Shown: positions 35,548-48,418 of the stretch, piece after piece | Layout: every line of letters begins with the position of its first letter | Numbering within the stretch: position 1 is the first letter of the stretch | Source of the DNA: Copromyces sp. CBS 386.78 | Lineage: Eukaryota; Ascomycota; Sordariomycetes; Sordariales; Sordariaceae | DNA: 64,000 bases | Direction: 5' to 3' | NCBI GenBank assembly: GCA_030685235.1 | Contig: MU839186.1 | Location: 1 to 64,000, forward strand | Translations under genes and position numbers: made by a program | Notes under the pieces: model-generated | Databases searched by the model: none | Told to the model about the DNA's origin: nothing | Seen by the model: only the letters and a program-made list of their open reading frames with translations

Positions 35548-35860
35548 ATGTATATTAAAATAGATTATAAATTTAAGTACTAGTGTAAGTACTAGTGTAA
35601 AATAATGATATTTAATTTTTATATATATATATTAGTCGTGTCAACGATATTGCATACGACTGGAAAATACGGATATATTACTAAAAAAAATTATTAGCTC
35701 CGGGTAAGCGACTTTTATTTGCTAGCGAAATAGCGGGTGGGGGATATACCCCGCTCGGTACGAGTCGCTGGTCGTGTACGAGTCGCTAGTCCTGACTAGT
35801 AGCCCCGCTGCTAGTCAGACGGTCGATTTTGAAGACCTGACGAGTAGTCCGATCTTCCAT
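35548..35860. other. Left isochore boundary
   Basis: Composition changes here from TA-rich to GC-normal. It contains short repeated motifs (GTACGAGTCGCT twice at about 35758-35797; CTAGTC/GACTAG units) but no gene. Confidence 0.5.
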
Positions 35861-37661
35861 TATATGTATTCCAATCTCGAAATTCCTGGAATCTTGGAAC
35901 TATAACGGTTTCGTTTCTCGTAAGTCCTAATTCGCCAACCCATTGAAGGCTCTAACACTAAAACCGAGGCTTCCCCAGGAAAATTCTCATAGGACGTGTA
36001 GAAATCCGGGGAAAAGTCTCCGAGTTGATGCACTGGAGGGACACCATATTTTGGGTACCGATATCGCCAAATGAAGATGATGGTGAAAATGTCCCAAGTT
36101 CGGTTTCTCAACCCAACCTATGTCGAATACCAACACCCAGACCCGAAGTATTGAAACTCCAAAGGTCCCCGAGTCCGGTCCCCGAATCCAACAAAATTGA
36201 TCCTGATCCCCTTGTTTCACCAGCAACGATAGTCAGCAGCAAGTAGTGTAAAGATCATCTTAATTTCCTGTCCATCGACACCTATACACACTGCCATACA
36301 GCCCACACCACAACTCGACACAAGCTTTTCCCTCCCGTCCCCGTCTTTCATCCTTCAAATGGACTTCCCGTCTTCCGTCCGAACGACGGTCGGGCCGTTC
36401 TCACTCCATTCACGATTTTGATCTGTCAGCAAGTCTTCCGAAGTTCCACACATCCCCTCACCCAAGCAGCCAAGTGGGAATTTGTTTACACGACCCCTGA
36501 GCCCCTGCCGCTGCTTTTCCGCCCGGGAACACTTAAGCAGGAGCTGCTACTGCTCCCCGCATTCTCGCCGAACCGGGACTTCCCAGGATCCCAGGACCCA
36601 TCGCCGACCGATCCCCGACCCATAACAATGTGGAGACGGACACGGGCGGTATTTAAGCGAGAATGCCGATTCCGGTCCCGTCCCATCTTTTGTGAGGCGA
36701 AGGCGGAACTTGGGGAGAAGGGTCCGTCGGGGTTTTGGGGGACCCTAACCCTTATTTATGCTCTTGTCTAAGCGGAAGACTTGTTCAAGAGCTTCCTTTT
36801 GGACGAAAGACAACATCCAACCAACATCAAGTTATAATTCTACAAGACCATGAAGTCAGGGGGGGAATAAGGCCCTGTTATGCTCTTGGTGCTGACGTGC
36901 GCTTCGTGTGCAATGTGCATACCCTTATTTACATGCGTATCTGGCTGTGTTATGTACTCGAGCCGCAGTGCAGACATAGACTCACCTGTCACTGTCAGAA
37001 TGCTTCGCCCTTGTATTCAACACAAAGAGGCAGGGAACACGCTTTACATCACGATGCGTTGTAAACAAGCCAAATCGAAGTGTGCTCAGGTACCTAGACA
37101 GATCTGGCGCAGATTCACCATGCCTTGATGTTTGCCTTTGCCCTGACGAGTATGTATGCGCGGCACTGGTTGGATGTTGAACGACAGACAGGTGAAGGAC
37201 GACAAAAGCAGTGCCATGTAGCCTGTAAGAGGCATGCTGTATTAGGTATGTAAATAGAAAACACACCGTCGAACTTCGGGAATGTCGCCAAATGCTCCTT
37301 GCAGAAAAAAGCAGGGTCAAAGGTCTGGCAGTTGCATTTGGCGGCCGTCAATGAGCATGTACGTGGTTGTCGGACGCTTTGACCCTACAGAAGCGTTTAG
37401 TGATCTCCCGAAATTCTACGGTAGGGCTCAATGATGATGTCGCGTATTGTTGGTGAAATCATGGAGTTGGATTTTAGTACACCGTGTTTTGGAGAAATGC
37501 TAAGGTACCCCTAAAGAGGATGAAACGATATCGTGAAGAAACACCAGAGCGTATTACACATTTGTTATATACACCACATATACGTACTATCCAACAATTA
37601 GCTGGGCGTTCCCGACCTTACATACCATATACACTACCAACTCCTTCTTTACATCCATATC
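35861..37661. other. Intergenic, no gene supported
   Basis: GC-normal sequence 3' of mcd4. Several 60-117 codon frames overlap on both strands without consistent splice sites, domain motifs or signal peptides. I see no gene. A pyrimidine-rich stretch at about 36270-36420 resembles promoter or UTR sequence. Confidence 0.5.
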
Positions 37662-40600
37662 TCAACTATCACTCCCACCAACCAAACCCTCAACAACCTC
37701 ATTAACCTTCTCCACCACCTTCTCCGCCACCTTTCCCTCCTCTCTAATCTCATTATCCTCCCCAACCTCAACCCCGGCAATAAACGCCGCACTAACCGGC
37801 TCCAAAGCACTTACAAACACGCACAACAAGCTCGCAATAACAAAATGACTGATCGTGCTTCCAATCTCCAACCAGCTGCCCTCATCTTTCACCACCCAAA
37901 AGAAGTACAGCGTCAAGATGTCGCTGATGCCCATGACCACCATGAACAGTGCCGAAGGGGGTACGCCCAACCGCTTATTCAGGATGCCCAGGTTGGCGCT
38001 GATGAGAGCAAAGGGGATCATGAGCTTGAGGATCAGCATGGCGCCCTGCGAGAAGGGATCGAAGATGGGGATGAGGCGGTAGACCGAGTCGAGAGAGAAG
38101 GAAGAGACGGAGGCGACGTTGCCGGTTGAGAAGAATGCGGATTGCAGGAGGATGAAGAAGAAGAGGGCGACGCGGGCGTCGTGGAGGGTGAGGGGGCGGA
38201 AGGGGGCGGGGAGGTGAGATTCCGTGGTTGGCTTCTTGGTGGTGGTTGTCTGTGGTGCCTTGGACGAGGTGAACTTCTGAACTGCGTGTTCGAGGCGTAC
38301 CCAGCTGACGAGGATGGCGGAAAAGGCGAGATAGAAAAGACCCTCGTAGGAGATGGTGAGGATGACAAAGGTTGGAGCGCAGGTGAGGAAGATGACGAGA
38401 ATCCGGTGCATGTAGTGGTTGTTGGGCTGCAAACGGTATGCCAAAGGCATGAGGAGTGATGCGACTGTTGTTGGGCTTGGGGTTAGAGAAGAATCACCAG
38501 CTGCTGAGCGTTGTAGAAACTTACCAAGAGTAACCCAGCCGATGATCTGGTTGCCACGAGGAAGGCCTTGCTTGGCCTGCAACGAAAGGGCACTGGAGCG
38601 CGTGACGATGATTGAGAGCACAGTGAGGCCTACTTGGATACCGATAAGTGACCTAGACAAGTGGTTCCTAGAAGTAGGCTTCGCGTTCCATGAGAAGTCG
38701 GCGAGGACAAAGTCCTCGAAGATTAGGTAAAGAAGGCCGATGATGACCATCAATACGCCTCCGATCGTACTACACAGGAGTTAGTAAGTGGGATAAAAGT
38801 GCAAAGATGCGTGTACGTACATAAGATGGACGTTCTCAGCCTTCATCGCTGGTAGAAGTGTGAACGTGCTCATGGCGATACAGGAGAGGAACCAGGTAGC
38901 AGACAGCGCACCATGCTTCTTGAGGAATGACAGGCCGTGGGTGAAGGGCCAGAAAGAACCCAGCACAAAGAGGATGGTGAGAATCTCGCGGTGGATGTAG
39001 CCCAGAGCAAGCGACTCAATGACGCCAACATAAAGCGCGCTGTTGAGCACAAACGAGGCAATACTTCCACCCGAGTTGATATGGCCAAGCAGTTCCTTGC
39101 GACCTGCCGCCACACTTTCGCGACGCGCATAGACTTCCTCCCAGAAAAAGACAGGGAAGAAGGCGTAGGCGTAATAAGTGAGGGGTGACTTTGAGATGAC
39201 AAAGGACGCATAGAGAGCAACGAGAACCGATGTGAAGAAGAGACCCCCGCCAAGCGTTCTCGAAGGTCGTACACGACCGTGTAGGACGTGGAGATCAACG
39301 ACAGTGGTAAGAGCATACGCGATCCAGCCAAGATAACCAATAGTGATAAGCGCTCTCAGGAACAGCCAGTCGTATGTTTGGAGGTATCTCAAGCCACCAA
39401 GGCCGACCTTCATAAGGGCAGCTGATTCTTCAATGGCTTCCTCGTACCGGCCGGCGTCAATGAGCTGGCGAATGTCGGCAACGCGGCGTTCTGGGGAAAG
39501 GCCGTTGTCACCGAACGGCTGATACGGCCTGTACTTCAACTCAGTCGCCTTCTTCTTTTCCTCCTTCACGCGGTACTGCTCCAAGATACCCTGCGCATTC
39601 ACCAGCGATGCCTCGGCCTTCTCCTTGATGTCAGCGGCAAGGAACGACAGGGGAAGTTCGCCGACCGAGTTGGCAGGAAACTCGACGCCAACCAGGTAGG
39701 ACATGAGAGCAGCGACATCAGCCTGGGCGACATCATGCCTCCTTACGTGGTCCAGGTTCCAGTCCGCAGAGTATTCATCATGACCGGGCGCCACTTTACC
39801 TGGGTACAGTTGAGGCTTGGCAACCCCTGAACCCCAAGCAATCAGGGGGGTCCGTGTGTTGTCCGGGTGACCATCACCATGGCTTCCCCAGTCGCTCATA
39901 CCATGGTCTGCGGTAAACACAAACGCAGTCCTGTCATCCCGGTAGAAATCACGGAAGAGCTCAGCAACCTCCTTCACACCCTGATCGACAATCTTGATGT
40001 TGTTGAGGTACTCCTTTGAATAAGGGCGGTATGAATGACCTGTAGTATCCAAACCTAGCAGGTGCAGGAAGAAGACAATCTTGTCCTGGCGAAGCGCCTC
40101 AGCAAGCTTCTTGTTCCTGCGCGCCTCAGCAAAGAAGTCTTTCACATGGTCAAAGACCCAGAGGTCGAGCTGGGTGGCGTCGGACGAGAAATCCTCAAAT
40201 TCGTGTCCGTACGTATAGGCGTCAACCCTCCCCGGCACAGCTCCCTGCTCGAACATTGGCAGAATATCTGGGCTGCCCCAGCTCCACGTATGCCGACTGC
40301 GGTTGAACAAGCTGTCAAAGTTGACCGGGTTCAGCTTCCATCCTGTCGTGACGGCCGAGACATCTTCGTACAGACCGGCGATGAGCGCAACATGGCCTGG
40401 TCGAGATTCGGTCGGGACGCGCGTATGGGAGACGCCAAAGGTTCCTTGTTCCAAGATCTTTGATCGCAAGTAGGGGGCGAGAGGTCTCGGCGTCAGATCG
40501 GCATCGGATTTGGGATAAGGTTCGGGGTGGGACTGAAGTGCCTTGTCGGCGCGCAAGCCGTCTCCTGAAGTAATGATGATGCGATTAGCGCCTGGCCACC

Positions 40601-40807
40601 AAACATTGGATGCGGAGTAGCCAACTTACCTACGAATAGAACCAGTCGGTCCGCTGGCGCATTAAGATATGGGGGTCGTGGAACATTAAACAAGCGCATA
40701 CCAGTCTCAATGGGACTGACAAAGTAGATGTCGAAAATGGAGAAGATGTAGGCGAAGTGGAAGATGACGGCGATGGCCAGGAACCTGAATCGTGGAAAGG
40801 CCGCCAT
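37662..40807 (-). CDS. mcd4: GPI ethanolamine phosphate transferase 1 (Mcd4/PIG-N), four exons
   Basis: Exons 40807-40630, 40564-38821, 38769-38525 and 38464-37662 join to exactly 990 codons (989 residues), near the usual size of fungal Mcd4. The enzyme acts in the ER membrane, adding phosphoethanolamine to the first mannose of GPI precursors. Residues about 7-30 form the N-terminal membrane anchor. A lumenal alkaline-phosphatase-like domain follows, with LFVGDGLRADK (Asp61, across intron 1), the nucleophile Thr in RVPTESRPGH (about Thr111), DTTGHSYRP (about 232) and TADHGMSDWG...GDGHPDN (about 277-295). The C-terminal half (about 470-960) is a chain of membrane segments. Introns of 65, 51 and 60 bp have GTAAGT or GTACGT starts and CTAAC-like branch points. 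The 60-bp intron (38465-38524) is a multiple of three without stops, so a simple frame call would wrongly keep 20 codons; removing it restores the family's W.VLVASL...PNNHY..HR pattern. The gene is divergent from the POL32-like gene. Confidence 0.95.
38465..38524 (-). other. mcd4: In-frame intron 3 of mcd4
   Basis: GTAAGTTTC...CTAAC...CAACAG, 60 bp, no stop codon in the gene's frame. Either reading keeps the frame, but splicing fits the protein family. Confidence 0.8.
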
Positions 40808-41454
40808 GATGAAGGTGATTTGAGGCCAACAGATGGCCGTTCAAGGACGAACGTATGTGCGGTTGTGTACAGTTATTATATCGAGCTCTGTTGTATATGC
40901 GAATCGTAGATATCAAGTCGGGCGCATCATGGCGCAGCGGTTGGGTTGGATGTCGACAAAGTTAGTTAGGGGTTCACGGGTCACTCGAAAACTTGAATCA
41001 GAGCATAAACAGGTGGCTGAAACGAAGGAAAAGGGTCACAACGGCCCTCAAGGTACTCCAAAGAAGATCAACAAAAGCTCAGCTGCAAAAAGAGCAAAGA
41101 GAATGCAAAGCTTGACGACCCGCATGACGGAGACTGAATGAGACTCGTGGTCCGTCAGGGTGCACGCCAGCTGCCGGGCAGACTGTCAAAGCGCCTGTCA
41201 GTTCAGTTTCGGCTGGTCTTTGGGGGCTCCTTCCCCCTGCAGCGAGAGCCAGGGGCATAAGCCACTTATAAAACAGCTGCCGCAAACGTGACTTCGCGGC
41301 AGCTCTGGATTGCCTGCCGGCCAATTTCACGCGACGACGCGCCCCATTCATCATCGCTTCACTCTTGTGATAACACTTCCACTTGTCTCTTCCAGAAGCG
41401 ATAAGCCGAAAATATCACTGCTACCGAGATACGGTCATCAGTTTGATTCCAGCC
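40808..41454. promoter_or_regulatory. Shared divergent promoter region, mcd4 / POL32-like
   Basis: 647 bp between the two start codons. On the POL32-like side it holds CCAAT (41321-41325), two ACGCG cores (41329-41333 and 41337-41341) and TTATAAAA (41266-41273), all within 190 bp of the ATG. ACGCG is the core of the MBF/MCB cell-cycle site that drives replication genes in yeasts, so S-phase control of the polymerase subunit is plausible. That is inference from motif and gene identity only. Confidence 0.45.
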
Positions 41455-43022
41455 ATGGAGGATTACAAGACGTACCTGGCTGAGAATGTTCTCAGCGAGG
41501 ACAAGGTGGTAAGTCACCCACCCGATCACAAGTCGATGATGGTACTGGACTTTGCAGAGAAGAGTCGTAACTAACATTGGACCAAAATACAGGTCACGTA
41601 TCGCTTGCTAAGTCGGGCACTGCGTGTACACCCCAATGTAGCCAAACAGTAAGTCAACAAGAATATCTCTGAGTCGATGGATTAACCCAAGGAACGATGA
41701 CTTACACCAAGTAGAATGCTCTATGATTTCCACAAGACCCAGAGCACCAAGAAGCCTGGAAGTGTCTATGCCACCTACCTGCTATACGGTATCAAGAAGT
41801 CCATTCACCATCAAAATGGCAACGCCATGGACATCGACTTACCCAGTTCGCTTCCCGACGCGGACCCGGTTGACGACGATGAAGTGCCCTCATATACCCT
41901 CGCACTTATTCAGGAAGACCGGTTAGCAGATGTCCTCAAGGACTACGAGACGATATCATCGATACATGTCTACAGCGTCGGACCTCACCCAGCCAAGGAC
42001 CTCACGCTGCTTGTCGATGCTGCTCAAAGTGCGCTAGCCATCAAGGATGATGCTAAAAAGCCACGGCCCCGTACCATCGTCAACTCTCACGTACGCCGAA
42101 GGGAAAGAAGGGGACCCGGGCTCAAGGCTGCCGCTGCCGCACCCGTCAAGCAGGAGTCGAAGGCTAAAGCAGCACCCACCAAGACGGCGCCTGCTAAGCC
42201 ATCGCCAGTGCCCGCCCCTGCTGCCGCACCACCAAAGACCAAGAAGGAGACCAAATCCGCTACACCGGCTGCGGAACCCGAAGCACCGGCTGCTGCTGCT
42301 GCTGCTGCTGCTGCCACCAAGAAACCTGCGCCATCACTCAAGCGTAACACCTCCGCCGCCTCTGGCATCATGCAAGCCTTCTCCAAAGCCGCTTCTCTGC
42401 CCAAGAAGGCCAAGACCTCAGCAAAGTCTACTCCCGCTGCCGAAGACACTCCCGTTGTTCTATCAGACGATGGAGAAGATGATGACGACGACGTCCTGCT
42501 GCCGAAGCCGGGAGCCTCATCCTCCCGGAAGAGCAGGAATGAGCGCGAGGAGGAGCTGAGAAGAATGATGGAGGAAGATGAAGACGAGGATATGGAAGAG
42601 AAGGCTGACTCTCCTGCCCCAGAGGAAGAGGAAGAAGAGCCCGCAGTCGAAGAGCCACCGGCCAAGACTGAGGCTGCCAAGGAGGAAGACAAGGAGATTG
42701 TGACGACAACTGGTGATGGTCGGAGGCGCGGAAGGAGGAGGGTTATGAAGAAGAAGCAGATCATGGATGATCAGGGATATCTGGGTAAGTTGTCCTTGAC
42801 GAATCCAGCCACCGTATGGCTACATCACATGGATACTGACGTGCCAGCACAGTCACCATACAGGAATCCGCATGGGAATCCTTCTCCGAGGATGAGGCTC
42901 CGCCAGCCTCCAAGCCGAAGCCCAAGGTTGCGAGCTCGGCGCCATCCGCAGTAGCCGGGAAAGGGAAGAAGGCGGCGCCCAAGGGGCAAGGCAACATCAT
43001 GTCGTTCTTCTCCAAGAAGTAG
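41455..43022 (+). CDS. DNA polymerase delta subunit 3 (Cdc27/Pol32), four exons
   Basis: Exons 41455-41508, 41593-41648, 41715-42784 and 42853-43022 give 450 codons (449 residues). It is the non-catalytic subunit that links polymerase delta to PCNA and aids strand-displacement and break-induced synthesis in the nucleus. The N-terminal domain (1 to about 120; start MEDYKTYLAE, then VTYRLLSRAL and MLYDFH...GSVYATYLLYG) matches the part that binds the B-subunit. A long Ala/Lys/Pro-rich, then acidic, disordered middle follows, including a poly-Ala run from GCT repeats (42291-42314). After the last intron comes a conserved YLVTIQ.S.WESFSEDE block, and the extreme C-terminus has a canonical PIP box, QGNIMSFF (439-446). 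Introns of 84, 66 and 68 bp have GTAAGT starts; the first has a CTAAC branch site. Without splicing intron 3, the frame runs on to 42954 and loses the PIP box. Confidence 0.93.
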
Positions 43023-46000
43023 TGTGTTGCTGGCTTCGCATTTGCGAGATCTCAGACCCGAAATCAGGACCCGATCATCTTGTGTGTCACCGTTGGTCCT
43101 TGACTTGCTTTTGCTTTCAGAGTTCCTCGAGCCTCCTGAAATAAATCTACTGCAGTACCACTATCTCACATACAACCCTGAACAACAAAAAAAAGCACAT
43201 CTACGTCCCTCAGCGCAGGCCTATTTACCTGTCATGTTTTCTTCTCACCTTTTCCCGCTCGTAACAATCACGTCGTGTTTAAGTTTATGTATGGCGCCCG
43301 CCGTGTCACCCACCACTGACTGCATCGTCAGCAGCGGAATCATTTCCTCCGTTTAGGGTTTGGAAAAAACTGAAACAAGCGCCTGAAGAGGCAGGCAGGC
43401 AGACAGTCGGACGGCTCATCCAACGTCAGCAGCAGCAGTGCAGTGCTAGCAAGAGAACACGCTTTCTGTGTCTCCGTCTCCGTCTTCGGTTCCCTCACCC
43501 TCCGTCTCTCTCCCTCGCAGTTCCGTTACATACCTCACACATACACCTGTCACAACTGTCGGCGTCATTGTCCGTACCCGACAGCGCCCTGTTGTTGCAC
43601 GCTGTTCTCGATACGGTACCGAGGGAGCGGCCTACACGTTTCTGCCTGTCCGCCGGGCGAGCGGGCGGTGTGTGAGAGAGGTGTGAGATGTATGTATGTC
43701 TCAAATCGATAGACGTACAGTACTGTGCAAGTTCGAAGTCGAGTGTGTATAAAGGGACCAACTGCTGCAGGTCCAGTAGTCAGCTGGGCCAGTCAGGCAG
43801 TGTGGCGTGAAGATGTCGGTTTGGTTTGTCTCACGTTAGTGGCTTTTGTCCCTCTTTCACTTCCCCATTCCATCTGTCGAGATTGCTTTGCGCAAGAAAC
43901 GCCACCCGAGATAGGAAAATGGGAGAGAAGAGAAAGGGTGGAAACACAAGCCCCAAGAAGTCTGGTTTGGGGGACCAGGGAAGGAAGTTGAAGCAACTTG
44001 CGATAAACGACCCAAACGCGCGGGACGCATGACGTTACACCAAATACGGGTGCAGTTACAGTGCATACCCGACAGTTTGAGAAGAAGAAGAAGAAGAAGA
44101 GGGGGAGGCACCCAGATCAAGGTGTTAGAAAATAGAAAAGCAAAACCTGGGAAAAGCCCGACCATTGATTTTGGGGGCTGGGAAGTAGTTAGGCAGGAAA
44201 GAGGGGTGGTGATCACTGATGCGATGATGGTGAGGCGGGAAAAGGGTCTGGCCAAGGAAATGTCAACTGTTGCTCGACGGATTGACGATTCCCTCGGAGG
44301 GTGGTCTCAGAAGTCAAACACAGAGTTGGCAGTTCGGCTCCTGAACCCTCTCTGTCCGACAAGAAGGTTTTTAGACTTCTGTTACACTGCCTGGTTGTAC
44401 CACTTGCGCACTCTCGCTCCCCTTTTGATCGGTCTCTGTTCCCGAGAGTCTCAAGTCATCTATCCATAATTTGCTTTGCACGCTTCGTCGAACCATTCTC
44501 TACCTCGAGCCATGAGATTACCCTCTTGCGGGAAGCGAGGAAACGGCTTCATCCAACACAACCAGTCGGGTTAACCCATCAAGCCACCCTCCCACCTCAT
44601 GTCATGTGGATTAAAGGATGTGTATGAGATTCACAACTCAGTTGGTCCTCCGTTTTTGAACATGCTCGACGCAGCTGCTCACAAAGGCAATAAAGGCCAA
44701 ATCAAAGCCAAGGGCGTTAAAACACAAAACAGACAGTGCCTTAACCAGACAGATAAAGTCACACGACAACAGCGCGCTTGATGTTATGTTTGACTTTACC
44801 ATCGGGATGCCTGAAAGAGAATGAACAAAATGGTGAACGGAGGAAGAGCTGAGCACCAGTGCTTGTGGGCTGAATGACCATCGTAAAAGTGCAGTGCATA
44901 TGGTACAGTATATTTCAAGCAAGCATCGTTCTTTCCACAACTCCCAAGACTCCAGACTCCCCATGACTCCCAGGACTCCCCAGATAACGGAGAAAAAGCC
45001 ACACAAAGACGGCGACCGCCAAGAATCATGTCGGATTTATCTTACCCTTGCTACCTCCATCCTTTCTTTCGGGAAACGTTCGCACTGAAAGATGGTTCCG
45101 AACGTGATGCGATGGCTGACAAGGAAGGACATCGTGACAAGGACATGGTCAAGGACAAGTAACAAGTCATTTTGTTTACCTTTTTTCCCAAAGAAAGCTC
45201 CTCGCCGCCCACCCCCTCCGCACTCCGACTGTCAGGATTAATTATTGACATCGTTCACTGTCATTATCGATGAACCTCGAAGGCATTTGTAATCACAGCC
45301 TCGGTCATCTGGTAGTCTGGCCAAGGTAAGCAGCTAGGTTGCCAGATGTGTAGCGAAAGCGACAAGGGAAGGGGAAGTTCGCACCGGGACTCCATCCACA
45401 TTCCCGACAATCAGGACTGGATTGCCAGATCAAGGGTCAGATCAAGCCATGTCAAGGGATCAAGGTGAATGAGCCCGGTGAACACGAGATGCCCTAGCCA
45501 ACATGCCAACGGAACCCAACCGGGCGGTATACCGTCTGAATCAACCAGGGATTTTGCGAACATAAACCTTGCATTCTCATTGCTGTTGTTTGGTCGTCGG
45601 GAATGCTTCCAACACCACCGGTTGGGTTCGCTTTGGACGAGGTGTTGTTGGTGAAGTCTGACCTACCTACGCCTGCTGTTGAAAAAGAGGCGAACCATGA
45701 CCCTTCTGGACTCGCAGAGAGGCCTTCGTAGGGAACAGATTTCAATAGTGTCGATCCATGCGATTCCGCTGGTAGAAGAGTCAAGAATGCAATTCATGAT
45801 GTCTTTGGCAAATTCCGGAGGATTGGCGACGTTCACAAAGTCCGATAGTCCTGACAAGGTATGTCGTCGTTAAACATTTGAAGCTCTCCCCGTCGTTCTC
45901 CGCTTCGCCGCCGCCTTCGCCTGACCCGCCAGCCCGCCGCTTGGTCGGTGATCCTTTCCCATCTATGTCATCCCACCTGCCCACTTTCAAACCGTTCCAC

Positions 46001-47779
46001 GTGGGAGGCAATGATCTTCGCTCACAGCGATGGGAAGGAAAGAGCTAAGAATAACTACAACACTTCCTTCCAACTGCTGACTACCTACACCTAGAGGTAG
46101 TCCCATGATTTCTAACTTTGCGATCGTCTCGTCCATTGAGAGTCGGTACACAGATATAAAGAAAGAAAAAATCATGGTAAGTTGTGGATCTAATCGCCTC
46201 ATGCCTTCGAGGCAGCGTCTGGGCAAACTCATTAATGGATTGACCCTCCCATACCCCATTCCGCTCTGGGTCATAAGCCTAGCCTCGCTCCGAACGTGTC
46301 TCGCTCGCTCCGTTCGCTCCGTCTCATCTTGGACTCATCATGTTCATGCCAGGGGAAGAGAGACCAGCCCTTCAACTTCCGACCAACAGCCAAGACCGCG
46401 GGTCATATCATGATCCCAAACTTACGGCGCTGTCAGTCAGGGCTTATCAAATAGTCACAAGTCCAGACCCGTCTGTTGCTCGCAACAACCATGGCAGTAG
46501 GCTCGTCCCGCAAATAGGAATACTGTTGTATGTCTGACAGTCTGAGCACACCATCGTTGACGTTCAGAGCCCTTTCATTACACATGTGACATGTCCCAAG
46601 GGTCCACCGGTCAAGCCCTCTAGCGACCCAGACCCGGGGAGTCGGGTCCGACGAACAGATGGAGTTGACACTTGACAGGTTCGGGCTGGCGGTGGAGGTG
46701 GGCGGACGTTGAGTCGAGCGGTACTAGAAGCGGGTATGTATGTAGGGAGATTCGGGAAGAAAGGACTGGACTCGTCGGGACTTCGTGGAGATTCGAACGT
46801 GGAAACAAAAGCAACGGCTGAACGGAGTCGGTAACTGTCAACGGGTTCGGGTAAAGGTAGGTAGCGGAGCCGGAAGGATTCAATTAGTGGTGTACACGTG
46901 ACTGCAACCGAACGCTTAGGTTATCACGATTGATTTCATTCCAGTAGTGTACAACATATCTGGAAGGACTCGGTGGTGGGCGTCTCTGGTTTTCTCTCTT
47001 CTACTTGCGGTTGTCGCGGCGTTGCCATTCAGCTGCTTGGCTGGTTAGGTCCCGCTACACTATACTTGTGTTGAAAGGTGGTGTACACTACACTATATAG
47101 CATATGTGATGACAGCGCACACGTGTATTGAACCGTCCCCTCGGAGCCCAACTTCAGCACTCCTTTCTCTTTGCTCCAATCTGTTCCACTCCTCTGTGTC
47201 TGTGTAACACCAATCCGAGCCGGCCAGAGGCACAGTGGCTTCAGGTACAGAATGCCCTACGAATGAAGACAGATCCCCAAAAAGTAGAAAGGAGGGGCGG
47301 CTCGGAACAACGAGAGCCAATGAGAGACGGAGCAATCGGTTGAACTCCTAAAACTCGGAGCTTCTTCCCGCTGGCTGTTCTATGGTTCCCGGAGCATCAT
47401 CAACGGGGTCTGTGGGGAGCGATACCGATACAACGGTTGAGAGGCTGAGTGGACAGACCGAAGCAAGAAAGGGTACGTAACACGAGCACAAGAGGGGTCT
47501 GAAGGGGCAAAAGGCGTATACACTACAAGCGTAATGGGTAAAAGACGACACTTGTTCGTGTGTTGTGTATTGATGAGGTGGCGAATAATTTCATTAGTGT
47601 AGCTGGCAAGCGGGTAGCGGGACTGGTAACCGCCAGCTGTTTAGTGGTTGATGAGATGTTTTCGTTGTGTGCGTCTGTGTGTTCTCTGTGTGTATCGCGA
47701 TGTAGTATTGCAGGCGGGGTGCAAGATCGCCGATTTTGGTAAACGCTATTGGTATGTGGTGTGCTGGTGGTGTGCGAAG
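43023..47779. other. Intergenic, about 4.8 kb, no gene supported
   Basis: GC-normal sequence with many short frames (60-146 codons) on both strands, none with a recognisable domain or coherent splice pattern. It includes simple repeats: GGCA units at about 43390-43405, GAA units at 44082-44100, and a GACTCCCA direct repeat at about 44940-44980. It may hold UTRs, non-coding transcripts or short lineage-specific genes that cannot be called from sequence alone. Confidence 0.5.
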
Positions 47780-48418
47780 CAGTGATCCACATAAATCAAA
47801 TCAAATCAAATCTGGGTTCTGATTTGATTTATTTGATAGTTTGGAGCTCAGATTTGATTTATTTACACAGGTATTTGATTTGATTTAGTAGATTTGACCC
47901 CAAAAATTAATTTTCTGGTACATACTAAACCTCCGGAACAACAGAAACTACCATATCTACTGCTAGTTCTTACATAGAGCAATACGCTCGATAGTAGAAT
48001 ATAATTGGTACGTATTGCTATTAGAGTTAACTTAATTAATAGAGTAACTAACGATCTAGTTAACAAGGGAGGCGACGATCTAGGGGAGGCGGCGAACTAG
48101 GGGAGGCAGCACTAAAAAGGCACCAGAAATCCATATCAACAACACTATACAACGATATCTCGTTGCCCAGTCGAAATACGACATTTTCTTCATCAATGCT
48201 CCTATATCTACACCCGAGATTCTACAGCAAAAATCACACCATACGCAGCAGAGAGGTATGTATGAGAAAATATTATGTATTACTAACGAAACAAATCTAA
48301 CAAATCAAATATGGCATCATATTTGCGTTGATTTGACTGTTTTTTACCCGTATTTGATTTGCTAACCAGATGGTAGATTTGCTTTGATTTATTAAGATTT
48401 GATTTGTGTGGACCACTG
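47780..48418. mobile_element. 639-bp hAT-type MITE
   Basis: Terminal inverted repeats CAGTGATCCACATAAATCAA (left) and CAGTGGTCCACACAAATCAA (right, read inward) match over about 23 bp with two mismatches. A perfect 8-bp target duplication GTGCGAAG lies at 47772-47779 and 48419-48426. CAGTG ends and 8-bp duplications are hallmarks of hAT elements. Subterminal regions carry many copies of ATTTGATTT in both orientations, as expected for transposase-binding sites. A GAGGCGRCGA-type short direct repeat lies at about 48068-48108. No transposase: non-autonomous. Confidence 0.9.

Noticed and set aside
42087..42764. Minus-strand 225-codon Ser/Ala-rich frame
   Set aside because: Mirror of the acidic and Ala/Lys-rich codons of the POL32-like gene, which has homology and splice support.
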